A stretch of DNA of 64,000 nt from Flavobacteriaceae bacterium (GTDB lineage: Bacteria > Bacteroidota > Bacteroidia > Flavobacteriales > Flavobacteriaceae): positions 17,594-81,593 of the forward strand of contig JAKIUU010000008.1 of the NCBI GenBank assembly GCA_021647405.1, given 5' to 3'. The notes below the pieces were generated by a model. It was not told the DNA's origin and searched no databases. It saw nothing but the letters and a program-made list of their open reading frames with translations. Positions 7,996 through 18,151 of this stretch are shown here, piece after piece. A program made the translations under genes and the position numbers. The first letter of the stretch is position 1; the number at the start of each line of letters is the position of its first letter.

Positions 7996-9255
7996 TTATT
8001 TACCAGATACCGAAAATAACTTGGGTTTGAATGTAAACATTATCCAACCCCAACTGTTGGCAGCATCTTTACTGCCTCCTTTAAGTATTTCCATACTTCT
8101 TGTGGCATACATTTTTGAAAAGCCCATATTAAATGAAATCTCTTTGGCTATTTTATAGCCTAAAACCATGTCTATCTCTGTGCCAAGCTTGTTATCCATT
8201 TTAGTGGTTCCATCATAAACATCAGCGGCAGCTGAAAAGAAATGAGGAATCATTTTAGCCGAAAACTTATCTTTTTTATAGGCTAAGGTCATATTGATAT
8301 CGGTTAAACCGACAGAATTACCGTGATTGCCTACATAAAAATAATCCATCCATCCGTTAAATTTGTGATTGGTTCCGAATAGGGGCGCAAAAGATTTGAT
8401 ATCAGAACTTGTGTCATTCATGCTTTTACCCGACAGGTAATCTAAACCAAGACCAAATACAAAGTTGCTTGAAACTTTATAACCCAAATTAGCCCCAAAG
8501 TATCCTGCAGAGACAGCGGCGTTACGCGATTTTCCTGATTGGAAATAAGTGGCCGCATTGGCTTTAAATTTACCCGATTTATAGGTAAAGCGCGTTCCAA
8601 TAGTTTGCATATAATCTATGGCTTGATTGTCATTGCTGTCTAAATATTCAATGCCTGTATTTAAAAATAAAAGGCTTAGTCCTATTTTGTCAAACTTGCC
8701 ATGGTACCATGCATACTGAAAAGCTTTATAACCAGCAGCATTGCTGTATAAAACATCTGTAAGTCCTTGTGAGTCTGAATTTACAGCAAAACCCAAATCC
8801 AGTCTGTTGTTTTTATTAGGCGTGTATTTAAAGAGAAAAGCATCGTGGCTACGTGCTTGTTGCGCCCATCCTACATTGCCAAAAATACGGTGGTCGTCAT
8901 AAATAATTTCTTGACGTCCAAATTTTAAGGATACCTTGTCTGATAAAATGGCTTCTGCCCAAGCTTGGTGAAATGAGTTTGCATTATCGCTACTTGATAA
9001 TGTGCTAACGTCTCCCCAGACTCTTATATTTTGAAGTGATACATAAAGATTAATTTTATCTTGTTTAAAATTAAAGTTTAAACGAGAGCGTTGCGAAATA
9101 AAGTTGGCGCCATCAGTATGCTGATTAATTAATTTTTTGTAGCCATGTCTGTTTTCAAAACGCGGTCTTATCTCTGCAGATAAACCGAATTGTTGTGCAC
9201 TTATAGTTGTTATAAATAGTGTTAGAAATGCTGTTAAGTAAAATATTTTTTTCAT
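7996..9255 (-). CDS. Alginate-export-type outer-membrane porin
   Basis: A 419-residue protein with a signal peptide (MKKIFYLTAFLTLF..., cleavage after about residue 20) and a C-terminal aromatic strand. The mature sequence opens with A-E-I-R-P-R-F-E-N-R-H-G and contains Q-R-S-R-L-N-F and K-F-G-R-Q-E-I-I-Y-D-D-H-R-I-F-G-N-V-G-W near residue 125. Both are typical of the alginate_export family of 16- to 18-stranded barrels. These porins are not specific for alginate and are found next to respiratory genes in Bacteroidota. Located between the TonB receptor (25 nt) and norQ, it may admit nitrite or export a product; that is inference. Confidence 0.78.
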   Translation of the reverse strand: MKKIFYLTAFLTLFITTISAQQFGLSAEIRPRFENRHGYKKLINQHTDGANFISQRSRLNFNFKQDKINLYVSLQNIRVWGDVSTLSSSDNANSFHQAWAEAILSDKVSLKFGRQEIIYDDHRIFGNVGWAQQARSHDAFLFKYTPNKNNRLDLGFAVNSDSQGLTDVLYSNAAGYKAFQYAWYHGKFDKIGLSLLFLNTGIEYLDSNDNQAIDYMQTIGTRFTYKSGKFKANAATYFQSGKSRNAAVSAGYFGANLGYKVSSNFVFGLGLDYLSGKSMNDTSSDIKSFAPLFGTNHKFNGWMDYFYVGNHGNSVGLTDINMTLAYKKDKFSAKMIPHFFSAAADVYDGTTKMDNKLGTEIDMVLGYKIAKEISFNMGFSKMYATRSMEILKGGSKDAANSWGWIMFTFKPKLFSVSGK

Positions 9256-9280
9256 GATTTTTGTATTAAAAATAATTGGT

Positions 9281-11281
9281 TTATAAATTAAAAGTTGTTT
9301 TTAAAAAGAATGAGCGTCCCCATAATTCTAAATTTCTCGAATGCGCTTGCCCTATTTCATTTAAGGTTTCAACGTCTTTTACGTTGAGTGCGTTTTTAAC
9401 GCCTAAAGACACGTGTAAAGTTTCGTTTAAGAAAGACTTGGATACTGTAGAACTGAGGTTGTCAAAACTATTTCTGGTTGTTTTGATAATAGCATCTGTA
9501 CTATCTATAAAAAAACCTTCCCTCTTTCCTGAGAATTTATTGTAAATACTAATGTTTAAATTGCGCTTTTTAATTTCGTAATTAATGTTTGTAGTGAGTT
9601 CTGGAGAGTAAAGGTATTTTTGGGTGTTATAAGTCTCATTAAATTTATTATACCGCCCTGTTATAGAAATTCCAGCTTTTAGTGATAGGGCTTCATAGGG
9701 TTTGTATGTAATGTCGATTTTACCTCCTAAAGACTTGAATTTTTCGATGTTCATATAATGTCTTTTTGAATCTACCATTTCGCTTAACGCGATTAAATTT
9801 GAAATGTCATTATAAAAAAACGAAGGCTCGATAGATATGAATCCAGAATTATTGAGGCTTTTCTCAAAGGTGTAATTTAGATTAAAACTATGCGATTTTT
9901 CTACATCTAAACTTTCATTTCCGGAAATGATATAAGTAAATGGTCCTGCACTTATATGAAAATCTAAAAAGAGCTCTTTTAAAGAAGGTGCTCTAAAACC
10001 TCTGGCATACGAAAAGCGCAATTGATTCTGATTGTCTATACGCAGTTTGGTATTAATTGCAGGCGAAAATAAAGAACCATAAGTACTATTCCATGTATAG
10101 CGTGATGAGGGTTGTATCTCGAAGTTATTAGACAATTTATAATTTAAACTGCCAAATAAAGCAAGTGTTTGTATGAATTGTTTTCTGTTGAGTATTCTAC
10201 CGCCTTCGGTTGATTCTTTGTTATAATCGGTTCCAAAAGCGTAATTGATTTTATTGGTATTGTCGCTTTTCCCCAATTGGGCTTTAAGACCGCTATAACT
10301 GTATTTAACAATATTGTTGGCTTTAATATCTGTTGTAGAAAGTGTTTTTTCTTGGGTTGTGGCATTGACATTATAGTCGTCATGATATCTTTGATAATCC
10401 AGATAAGAGGCCGTTATATCAATAAATTTATTTTTAAGAACTTCTCCTTGTAAGTTTAAAGAATTGTCAATGCGCCTTGTAAAATAGTCTGTATCTGTTA
10501 TTTTTCCAGACCTTCTACTGGGCTCGCCAAGAGAGGCGAGTTTTTCATGAGATAGATTGCTGTTAAAACGGAGTGTTAAATTGTCTAAATCTTTACTGAA
10601 CATCAATCCGCCAAAATATTGTCCCCTTTCTTCCCAATTCAGATTTCTAGGCGAATCATTGGTTGCCAAACCATTAAAATGATAATATCCGCCATTAATT
10701 CGCAGCATATTTTTACCGTATTTATAGCCAAAATTACCGTTGTAATTAGCGGCATTGATACTCTCGTAATATGACGAAATTTCACCTGCGACAGTTTCTT
10801 TCTGATTTTTTTTACTAATTAAATTTATAATCCCGCCCATGGCGTCTGTTCCATAAAAAACTGAAACAGGGCCTTCAATTATTTCAACCCTTTCAATGGC
10901 AGAAAGATTGATTTGATTCAAATCAATAACACCATTTAAACGCCCAATAACAGGCACGCCATCTATCAGGATTTTAATATTTTCTTTAGATATCCCTTGT
11001 AGTTCTAAACTGCTTCCAAAAACTGATTTTTGGCTTAAGTCTAAATCTAGTTCTTGCTGTAATAATTCTCTTAAATTATTGGCAGCTTTTTTATTTATTG
11101 TTTTAGAACTTAATATTTTGACTTTATAAACGGCATTTTTTTCAGATTGTGGTGCATATTGAGCCGTAACAATTACGGCGTCAAGTTTTTCTACTTTGGT
11201 GCTGTCATTAAGCTTTTTTTGAGCAAAAACATTGTTAAAAAAAAGCAATAGTATCCCTAAGAATATTGTAAATGTTCTCAT
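9281..11281 (-). CDS. TonB-dependent outer-membrane receptor
   Basis: A ligand-gated outer-membrane transporter of about 666 residues, energised by TonB/ExbBD. A signal peptide (M-R-T-F-T-I-F-L-G...) is followed directly by the plug domain, with I-L-I-D-G-V-P-V near residue 105 and I-E-R-V-E-I-I-E-G-P-V-S-V-F-Y-G-T-D-A-M-G-G near residue 130. A 22-stranded barrel follows, ending in F-x-L-K-T-T-F-N-L. No carboxypeptidase-regulatory N-domain or SusD partner is present, so metal complex, heme or cobalamin-like cargo is more likely than glycans. I chose Met at 11281 because the Met at 11302 lies inside the terminator hairpin. Its place between nirS and the nor accessory genes suggests a cofactor or metal supply role. 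Confidence 0.85.
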   Translation of the reverse strand: MRTFTIFLGILLLFFNNVFAQKKLNDSTKVEKLDAVIVTAQYAPQSEKNAVYKVKILSSKTINKKAANNLRELLQQELDLDLSQKSVFGSSLELQGISKENIKILIDGVPVIGRLNGVIDLNQINLSAIERVEIIEGPVSVFYGTDAMGGIINLISKKNQKETVAGEISSYYESINAANYNGNFGYKYGKNMLRINGGYYHFNGLATNDSPRNLNWEERGQYFGGLMFSKDLDNLTLRFNSNLSHEKLASLGEPSRRSGKITDTDYFTRRIDNSLNLQGEVLKNKFIDITASYLDYQRYHDDYNVNATTQEKTLSTTDIKANNIVKYSYSGLKAQLGKSDNTNKINYAFGTDYNKESTEGGRILNRKQFIQTLALFGSLNYKLSNNFEIQPSSRYTWNSTYGSLFSPAINTKLRIDNQNQLRFSYARGFRAPSLKELFLDFHISAGPFTYIISGNESLDVEKSHSFNLNYTFEKSLNNSGFISIEPSFFYNDISNLIALSEMVDSKRHYMNIEKFKSLGGKIDITYKPYEALSLKAGISITGRYNKFNETYNTQKYLYSPELTTNINYEIKKRNLNISIYNKFSGKREGFFIDSTDAIIKTTRNSFDNLSSTVSKSFLNETLHVSLGVKNALNVKDVETLNEIGQAHSRNLELWGRSFFLKTTFNL

Positions 11282-11295
11282 AATGGTGGTTTTTA

Positions 11296-11330
11296 AAATC
11301 ATTCGGCTATTTTTTTTAGCCGAATGATTT
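11296..11330 (-). terminator. Strong terminator between nirS and the TonB receptor gene
   Basis: A perfect 14-bp stem, AAATCATTCGGCTA (11296-11309) against TAGCCGAATGATTT (11317-11330), with a 7-nt homopolymer loop. It starts 12 nt after the nirS stop on the minus strand. The 5' part of the receptor's longest open frame falls in the stem. Confidence 0.8.
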
Positions 11331-11342
11331 ATTTAAAAAATA

Positions 11343-12995
11343 TTAGTAAATATCGTGTGTAGTGTTATAAACGTTGAATTTTCCAGTTGGATTTTGTACC
11401 CAATCTCCTTGAATAATTTGTTTAACTTTGAGTGTTTTGTCGTTATAGATAACAATGGCATTTTTTTTGCCCATAAAGTAAGATACCCAAACTTCATCTC
11501 CTTTTTGGTTGTATTCAAAATGTACTGCACGACCATCAACACCATCTGGAGCAGGTAAAGTTTTTATTAACTTTAAAGTATTTGTGTCAAACACATCTAC
11601 AGCAGAATTTAATTTAGGGTCAGGATTTAAAGTTCTATCAACCCATAAATGTTTAGATTTAGGGTGTGATTTTACAAATAAGGCACCACCACCAGAACCA
11701 GTTGCTTTAATTTCTTTAACAACGGTCCATTGTCCTTTACCTGGATTTGTTTTGATAAGTGATAATTTATTCTCTCCTAAATGAGAGGTTATCCAAAGAT
11801 TGCCTAATTTATTTTTGATATTGGTTCCGCGGCCTGGATGTGGTTTAATACCAGTTGGAATGATTTTTACCAATTTTTTGTTAGGTACATCAATCACAAC
11901 TATTTTATTACTGGCATTTGCCGCAACTAAGAAATAGCGTCCAGTAGAATCAAATCCACCATCGTGCAAAAATCTTGCTGTTGGAATTTCGGTAATTTTA
12001 GGATTCCTAGGATCCGTATAGTCAACTATATCAACCATACCGCGTTCTTTGATATTACAAATCCAAACAGGATCACTATGAGAAGCCACGATTGAAGCAA
12101 CACGTGCTTCTTCAATAAATTCTTTTTTACCATCACAAGCATTTCCTGCTGTAGGAGTTACACTTAAGGGCTCTAAAGTTTGTGCATCAAAAATGGCAAT
12201 ATGACTTGGACTATAACCGCCAAAAACTAAATACTTATCTTCATAACCTTTGTATTTTGATACTTCAACTGACCTGGCATCAAAACCACCTTTTACTTCT
12301 GCAACAATTGTAGGGATTTTAGAATAGGTGTCAATCATTGTAATACGGCCATCTCTACCTACAGAATAAATGTAACGTCCAGAGGCTGAGGTTCGTAAAA
12401 TATGAACGGCAAAACCTGTTTTTAAAACGACAATTTTTTCTTTTGTATCGCCGTCAATAATGGCCACTTTACCAGCATCTCTCATAATTACACCAAAATA
12501 ATTGTTGATGTTTCTGTTGTGTAGAGGTTTTGTTGGTCTGTCTGCTACAGGAATAATTAAATTCCAACTTTTCGTAATTTCAGGCAAACCATATGGTGGA
12601 ATTACTGGTGGGTCAACTTGTAAGAATCGTGTCATTATTTCGATATCTTTTTCAGGTAAAATACCTTTCCATTCTGGCATACCCGCAGGGGTGCCATTTT
12701 CTATAAATACACGTATTCCTGCAACACCTAAAAGTGTGGTACCAGGTCTGTTATTGCCTTTTGGGGCTTTTGGTAATAAATGAGGTCCTGTTGCGCCTTT
12801 ACGTGATGAACCATGACATCCTGCACATCTGTCAAAGAAAATTTCGCTACCTCTTTTCATTTCTGAAGCAGTTAATGTAATGCCGTTTTGTGTTACGCCA
12901 CTTGCTTCATTTTTAACTTCCTTTTTGTCATTTTTACAACTAAAAGTTACTGCTACTATAGCAAGTATAAGTGCTATTAAGTTTACTTTTTTCAT
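11343..12995 (-). CDS. nirS: Cytochrome cd1 nitrite reductase NirS (probable lipoprotein)
   Basis: Reduces nitrite to nitric oxide in the periplasm. The 550-residue protein has an N-terminal cytochrome c domain with C57-A-G-C60-H61 and probable axial Met106, then an eight-bladed d1-heme propeller. The proximal d1 ligand is H198 in G-F-A-V-H-I-L-R. The two active-site histidines are H306 (I-V-A-S-H-S-D-P) and H344 (F-L-H-D-G-G-F-D). All three motifs match characterised NirS. The N-terminus ends its hydrophobic core at Cys20, so it may be lipid-anchored rather than soluble, which is unusual for the family. It lies 21 nt after norB and shares its operon. Confidence 0.95.
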   Translation of the reverse strand: MKKVNLIALILAIVAVTFSCKNDKKEVKNEASGVTQNGITLTASEMKRGSEIFFDRCAGCHGSSRKGATGPHLLPKAPKGNNRPGTTLLGVAGIRVFIENGTPAGMPEWKGILPEKDIEIMTRFLQVDPPVIPPYGLPEITKSWNLIIPVADRPTKPLHNRNINNYFGVIMRDAGKVAIIDGDTKEKIVVLKTGFAVHILRTSASGRYIYSVGRDGRITMIDTYSKIPTIVAEVKGGFDARSVEVSKYKGYEDKYLVFGGYSPSHIAIFDAQTLEPLSVTPTAGNACDGKKEFIEEARVASIVASHSDPVWICNIKERGMVDIVDYTDPRNPKITEIPTARFLHDGGFDSTGRYFLVAANASNKIVVIDVPNKKLVKIIPTGIKPHPGRGTNIKNKLGNLWITSHLGENKLSLIKTNPGKGQWTVVKEIKATGSGGGALFVKSHPKSKHLWVDRTLNPDPKLNSAVDVFDTNTLKLIKTLPAPDGVDGRAVHFEYNQKGDEVWVSYFMGKKNAIVIYNDKTLKVKQIIQGDWVQNPTGKFNVYNTTHDIY

Positions 12996-13016
12996 TTTAA
13001 TAATATATATAATGGT

Positions 13017-14357
13017 TTAATTTTCTTGTGTTTCTAGTGCTTCGTCAGTTGGAGTTCCGTGTTTGATAAATTCATACATGTAAAGTAGAATGCCTATGGT
13101 AAACAAAGAAGCCAGTATGATTAAAACGACAAAATGAATACTAATGAGTTTTTGAACTGCCATAAACTCCATCTTCATTATACGCTCCATATAAACTTGT
13201 GCCACACCTGCCACACCAAAAGATATCGTCATACCTATCATGCCAATATTAGATATCCAAAACGCCATACGTCCCACATTGCTGTCTAAGAATTTTCTAC
13301 CTGTCATATTAGGTAAAGCATAACTGATAATGGCAAATACAATCATGGCATAAGCCCCCCAGAATGCTAAGTGACCGTGCATAGCTGTAACCAAAGTTCC
13401 ATGTGTGTAAATATTTGTTTGAGGTAAGGTATGCGCAAATCCTAAAAGGCCAGCTCCTATAAAAGAGACAATTGCAGAACCAATTGTCCATAATAAAGCT
13501 GTTTTGTTGGGGTGTTTTTTCTCGCCTTTGCGATACATGTTAACAGCAAATAAAGCCATAGCTAAGAATGCGAGTGGTTCTAAAGCAGAGAATATACCTC
13601 CTACAATAATCCATATTTTATTGACACCTATATAATAGTAATGGTGTCCTGTTCCTAAAATTCCAGACAAGAAGGTTAGACCTACAATTACATACAGCCA
13701 TTTTTCAATAACTTCTCTATCTACACCTGTTAGTTTTATCAATAAGAATGATAAGATACCACCCATAATAAGTTCCCATACACCTTCAACCCAAAGGTGA
13801 ACAACCCACCAACGGAAGAAAGAATCTAATACCTGACTGTCAAAAGGAATCATGCCTGGTAAGTATAACAGGGCTGCAAATAATAAGCCCATAGAAAGTA
13901 CTAGAGCTGTAGTTGTTTTTCTTTTACCTTTAAACAGCGTTAATAAAATAAGGCCTAAAAATAAAAGCACATTTACAACTACCAAATAATCGAGAGGTCT
14001 TGGAATTTCTAAGAATTTGCGTCCTTCCCAAATATTAAAATGAAAGCCTATAATGGCTGTGACGGCAACAACGGCTAAGCTTATTAATTGTACATAGGCT
14101 AGTTTTACGCTCACCAGTTCATGCTGTGCTTCTTCTGGGATAATGTAATAAGCGGCTCCCATAAAGCCCGAAAGAAGCCATACTACTAATAAATTTGTAT
14201 GAACAGCTCTGGCTGTGTTAAAAGGAATAATTTCGTGAAGGCCTTGTAAACCTATGCGGTCAAAGCCCATTATAAAGCCATAAATAATTTGCAGAAATAA
14301 TAATAATAGTGAAAATGCAAAAAACCAATAGGCTACTTTTTGTGATTTATATTTCAT
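13017..14357 (-). CDS. norB: Nitric oxide reductase subunit B (cNOR large subunit)
   Basis: Catalytic subunit of cytochrome-c-type nitric oxide reductase, reducing two NO to N2O at a heme b3/FeB centre in the inner membrane. The 446-residue protein has twelve predicted helices. Metal ligands visible are H53 (R-A-V-H-T-N-L), H187 with E191 in H-L-W-V-E-G-V-W-E, H238-H239 in G-T-G-H-H-Y-Y-Y, and H327/H329 in M-H-G-H-L-A-F-W-G. The glutamates E191 and E195 that distinguish NOR from oxidases are present. It lacks the N-terminal extension of quinol-dependent qNOR and follows norC by 20 nt, so it is cNOR. Confidence 0.96.
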   Translation of the reverse strand: MKYKSQKVAYWFFAFSLLLLFLQIIYGFIMGFDRIGLQGLHEIIPFNTARAVHTNLLVVWLLSGFMGAAYYIIPEEAQHELVSVKLAYVQLISLAVVAVTAIIGFHFNIWEGRKFLEIPRPLDYLVVVNVLLFLGLILLTLFKGKRKTTTALVLSMGLLFAALLYLPGMIPFDSQVLDSFFRWWVVHLWVEGVWELIMGGILSFLLIKLTGVDREVIEKWLYVIVGLTFLSGILGTGHHYYYIGVNKIWIIVGGIFSALEPLAFLAMALFAVNMYRKGEKKHPNKTALLWTIGSAIVSFIGAGLLGFAHTLPQTNIYTHGTLVTAMHGHLAFWGAYAMIVFAIISYALPNMTGRKFLDSNVGRMAFWISNIGMIGMTISFGVAGVAQVYMERIMKMEFMAVQKLISIHFVVLIILASLFTIGILLYMYEFIKHGTPTDEALETQEN

Positions 14358-14377
14358 GATGGTATAATTTTGTTTGG

Positions 14378-14812
14378 TTAGTTATTTTTTTTGGCTAATG
14401 GTGATACTACCCTGTCAAATCCGTTTAGATCTATTTTACCTATCCATTTAAAAAAGGCTATTACATCTTCGGCATCAGATTCAGACATTTTGTAGGCTAC
14501 CATTTTTCTGCCGTTTGGTTGCCATGGTACAGGAGACATTAATACGGCTTTAATATAGCCTTCGCCTCTGCGGTCAATTACCTTTGTGAGTTCAGGGGCG
14601 TAATAAGCACCTTCGCCAAGTAATGTATGGCAGCCCATACAATTGTTCTTTTCCCAAATGTGCTTACCTCTTATTGCTTGTTCGGTAAGGTTTTCTTTGT
14701 TGGTTTGATCTTGAGCAGATGAAAGAGAGTACACGGTTAATCCAATAAAGATTAAAAATGTAACTACGGTACCTCCTAAAAAAAATGCCCGTGCTTGTTT
14801 TTTTGATAACAT
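14378..14812 (-). CDS. norC: Nitric oxide reductase subunit C (membrane-anchored cytochrome c)
   Basis: Electron-accepting subunit of cNOR. The 144-residue protein has one N-terminal transmembrane anchor (about residues 9-30) and a periplasmic cytochrome c domain with C58-M-G-C61-H62. Downstream features include G-E-G-A-Y-Y-A-P-E-L-T, typical of NorC, and a Met in Y-K-M-S-E-S-D as a likely axial ligand. First gene of the norC-norB-nirS operon. Its promoter carries an Fnr-like dyad (14911-14922), so it is probably switched on by low oxygen or nitrogen oxides. Confidence 0.95.
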   Translation of the reverse strand: MLSKKQARAFFLGGTVVTFLIFIGLTVYSLSSAQDQTNKENLTEQAIRGKHIWEKNNCMGCHTLLGEGAYYAPELTKVIDRRGEGYIKAVLMSPVPWQPNGRKMVAYKMSESDAEDVIAFFKWIGKIDLNGFDRVVSPLAKKNN

Positions 14813-14879
14813 GTTAAGTTGGTTTAAATTAAACTTTTTAATACAGATAAAAAGACCTAGATATCTTCTTATCTGGATG

Positions 14880-14922
14880 CAAAGTTAGCCCATCCCTTAT
14901 ATGTGAAATATGATATTTATCA
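14880..14922 (-). promoter_or_regulatory. norC promoter: TAACTTTG -7 box plus Fnr-like dyad TGATATTTATCA
   Basis: Minus-strand TAACTTTG is at 14887-14880. The dyad TGAT-ATTT-ATCA is at 14911-14922, centre 14916.5, which is 36.5 nt from the last base of the -7 box. With a start site about 6 nt beyond the box, the dyad sits near -42, the class II position of Crp/Fnr activators. The half-sites match the TTGAT-N4-ATCAA family consensus except for the outermost base. Confidence 0.75.
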
Positions 14923-14988
14923 TGTTTTTAAAAAGATTGAGAAAGAGTTGTTAAATTGCTATTAACCAAATAAATATAAGGAAATATT

Positions 14989-15429
14989 TTATTTTTTTAG
15001 GTATAAAGCTTGGTGTTGGTAATCGATAATTGCATGGTATTTTTTTAAAATATCAGCACCAATTATGCCATTTATAGATTCCGAATTATGTCCTGTTAGG
15101 GCCGTGTTTATATGTGTTAAGTCTATAACTACAAAACTTATTTTCGCGATGCCGAAATTTTTAATTTTAAAGAGGTTATTGTGAGATAATTGTGTGTTAA
15201 TATTTGTGCTTCCAGCACCAGCGGCTTTTTTATCTGAATCTTGTAAAGTAAGGTTAAATAAATTGCATTCATCCAATCCAACACAAGAATTAGAAGCCCC
15301 TGTATCTACAATAAAAAGACCGGTTACATCATTTACTTTGCCCTTAATCACAAAGTGATTGCTAACAGATTTTTTAAGTTTTAAAAAAGTATATCCGTTT
15401 TTTGTTAAAAAAGATTTTAAATCAGACAT
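14989..15429 (-). CDS. Retropepsin-like aspartic protease family protein
   Basis: A 146-residue single-domain clan AA aspartic peptidase homologue, expected to act as a homodimer with one catalytic Asp per chain. The catalytic motif is D42-T43-G44-A-S in L-F-I-V-D-T-G-A-S-N. The flap-side I-N-G-I-I-G-A-D-I-L motif near residue 120 matches the hydrophobic-hydrophobic-G signature of the family. No signal peptide. Substrate unknown. Its start lies 2 nt after the pheS stop, so it is probably co-transcribed with pheS; this does not imply a shared function. Confidence 0.82.
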   Translation of the reverse strand: MSDLKSFLTKNGYTFLKLKKSVSNHFVIKGKVNDVTGLFIVDTGASNSCVGLDECNLFNLTLQDSDKKAAGAGSTNINTQLSHNNLFKIKNFGIAKISFVVIDLTHINTALTGHNSESINGIIGADILKKYHAIIDYQHQALYLKK

Positions 15430-15431
15430 CT

Positions 15432-16451
15432 TTAAAGAACTGCCTTAAACTGATTTAAAAAGCGGATATCATTCTCGTAAAACATGCGGATATCAGGTAT
15501 TTGATACAATAACATCGCGATACGTTCTATACCCATCCCAAAGGCATATCCTGTGTATTTTTCGGAATCAATATTGGCATTTTTCAATACATTGGGGTCA
15601 ACCATACCGCAACCCATAATTTCCAACCAACCTGTACCTTTTGTAATTTTATAATCGGTTTCGGTTTCTAGACCCCAATAAATATCAACTTCGGCACTGG
15701 GTTCTGTAAAAGGAAAATAGGAGGGGCGTAAGCGGATTTTAGATTTTCCAAACATCTCTTTAGTAAAATAAAGTAAGGTTTGTTTTAAATCGGCAAAAGA
15801 AACATCGGTATCAATATACAAGCCTTCTACTTGATGGAAAATACAATGAGATCTGGCAGAAATATCTTCATTTCTAAAAACGCGACCAGGAGAAATAGTT
15901 CTTATAGGCGGAGTGTTTGTTTCCATGTGACGTACTTGAACCGACGAGGTATGCGTACGCAGTAAAATATTAGGATTGGTGGCGATAAAAAAAGTGTCTT
16001 GCATGTCTCTTGCAGGGTGGTGTTCTGGCAAGTTTAAAGCGGTAAAATTATGCCAATCATCTTCTATTTCGGGGCCTTCAGAAATACTAAAACCAATGCG
16101 ATTAAAAACATCAATTATTTTGTTCTTTACAATGGTTATGGGATGGTTGGCGCCTATTAAGATAGGCTCGGCAGGTTTTGTCAAATCACCGTAAACATTT
16201 TTTTGTGTAAGAGTATCTTCTAAAGAGGCTTTAAGTAAAGTAACTTTGTCTGAAGCTGATTTTTTTAAGATGTTGATAGCTTTTCCAAATTCTTTTTTCT
16301 GATCGGGTGCAATAGTTTTAAAGGCTGAGAAAAGATCGTTTAGATGGCCTTTTTTTCCTAAAAAAGCAATTCTAAACTGTTCTATTTCCTCTATTTTAGA
16401 GGCCTTAAAATTATCTACTTCACTTTGTAATTCAGCTACTTTTTCTAACAT
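15432..16451 (-). CDS. pheS: Phenylalanine--tRNA ligase alpha subunit
   Basis: Charges tRNA-Phe as an alpha2-beta2 enzyme with PheT, which is not in the window. The 339-residue length is normal. It has an N-terminal coiled coil (residues 1-85), class II motifs with [10 protein letters not shown] near residue 165, motif 2 in G-R-V-F-R-N-E-D near residue 190 followed by H-x-x-F-H-Q-V-E-G, and motif 3 in [11 protein letters not shown] near residue 308. The C-terminal D-I-R-F-L-N-Q-F closes the fold as in other PheS proteins. Confidence 0.96.
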   Translation of the reverse strand: MLEKVAELQSEVDNFKASKIEEIEQFRIAFLGKKGHLNDLFSAFKTIAPDQKKEFGKAINILKKSASDKVTLLKASLEDTLTQKNVYGDLTKPAEPILIGANHPITIVKNKIIDVFNRIGFSISEGPEIEDDWHNFTALNLPEHHPARDMQDTFFIATNPNILLRTHTSSVQVRHMETNTPPIRTISPGRVFRNEDISARSHCIFHQVEGLYIDTDVSFADLKQTLLYFTKEMFGKSKIRLRPSYFPFTEPSAEVDIYWGLETETDYKITKGTGWLEIMGCGMVDPNVLKNANIDSEKYTGYAFGMGIERIAMLLYQIPDIRMFYENDIRFLNQFKAVL

Positions 16452-16477
16452 ATTATAAATAAACTCATATTATGGGG

Positions 16478-16485
16478 CAAATTTA
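16478..16485 (-). promoter_or_regulatory. -7 promoter box (TAAATTTG) for pheS
   Basis: Plus strand CAAATTTA, 26 nt upstream of the pheS ATG, gives TAnnTTTG on the minus strand. Confidence 0.45.
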
Positions 16486-16633
16486 CAGTTTTTATCCTAT
16501 TAATTTAATATAATTTTCTCTCAAATTGTTTGGTGCAGCCTAATTTATGTGAAGCCCTAATCTCAATCGATTTCGCGTACAATATTTATTGAATTTTTTT
16601 ACCAAAAACGAATTAAAAGATTTATAAAAAAAG

Positions 16634-16641
16634 TATCTTTG
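16634..16641 (+). promoter_or_regulatory. -7 promoter box (TATCTTTG) for the first glutamate dehydrogenase gene
   Basis: Matches TAnnTTTG and ends 36 nt before the ATG at 16677. Confidence 0.45.
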
Positions 16642-16658
16642 TTATATACAAATATTAA

Positions 16659-18020
<1,362 letters not shown>

Positions 18021-18048
18021 AATAATCTAAATATACTTACTAATTCAG

Positions 18049-18081
18049 AAAAGAGCTGCCTTTTAAAGTCAGCTCTTTTTG
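18049..18081 (+). terminator. Terminator after the first gdhA
   Basis: AAAAGAGCTG (18049-18058) pairs perfectly with CAGCTCTTTT (18070-18079), followed by T residues, 29 nt after the stop. Confidence 0.8.
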
Positions 18082-18151
18082 TTAAATATTCAGGCAAAAC
18101 ATCTAAAATTATCTGTTAAAATGATATCTTGCATTACAAAATTGCATTTTG

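Noticed and set aside
10144..10383. 79-residue minus-strand frame inside the TonB receptor gene
   Set aside because: It is in another frame of a clearly coding region with normal receptor sequence; a shadow frame.
11355..12783. Several plus-strand frames antisense to nirS
   Set aside because: nirS is intact with all cofactor ligands; these frames follow from its codon bias.
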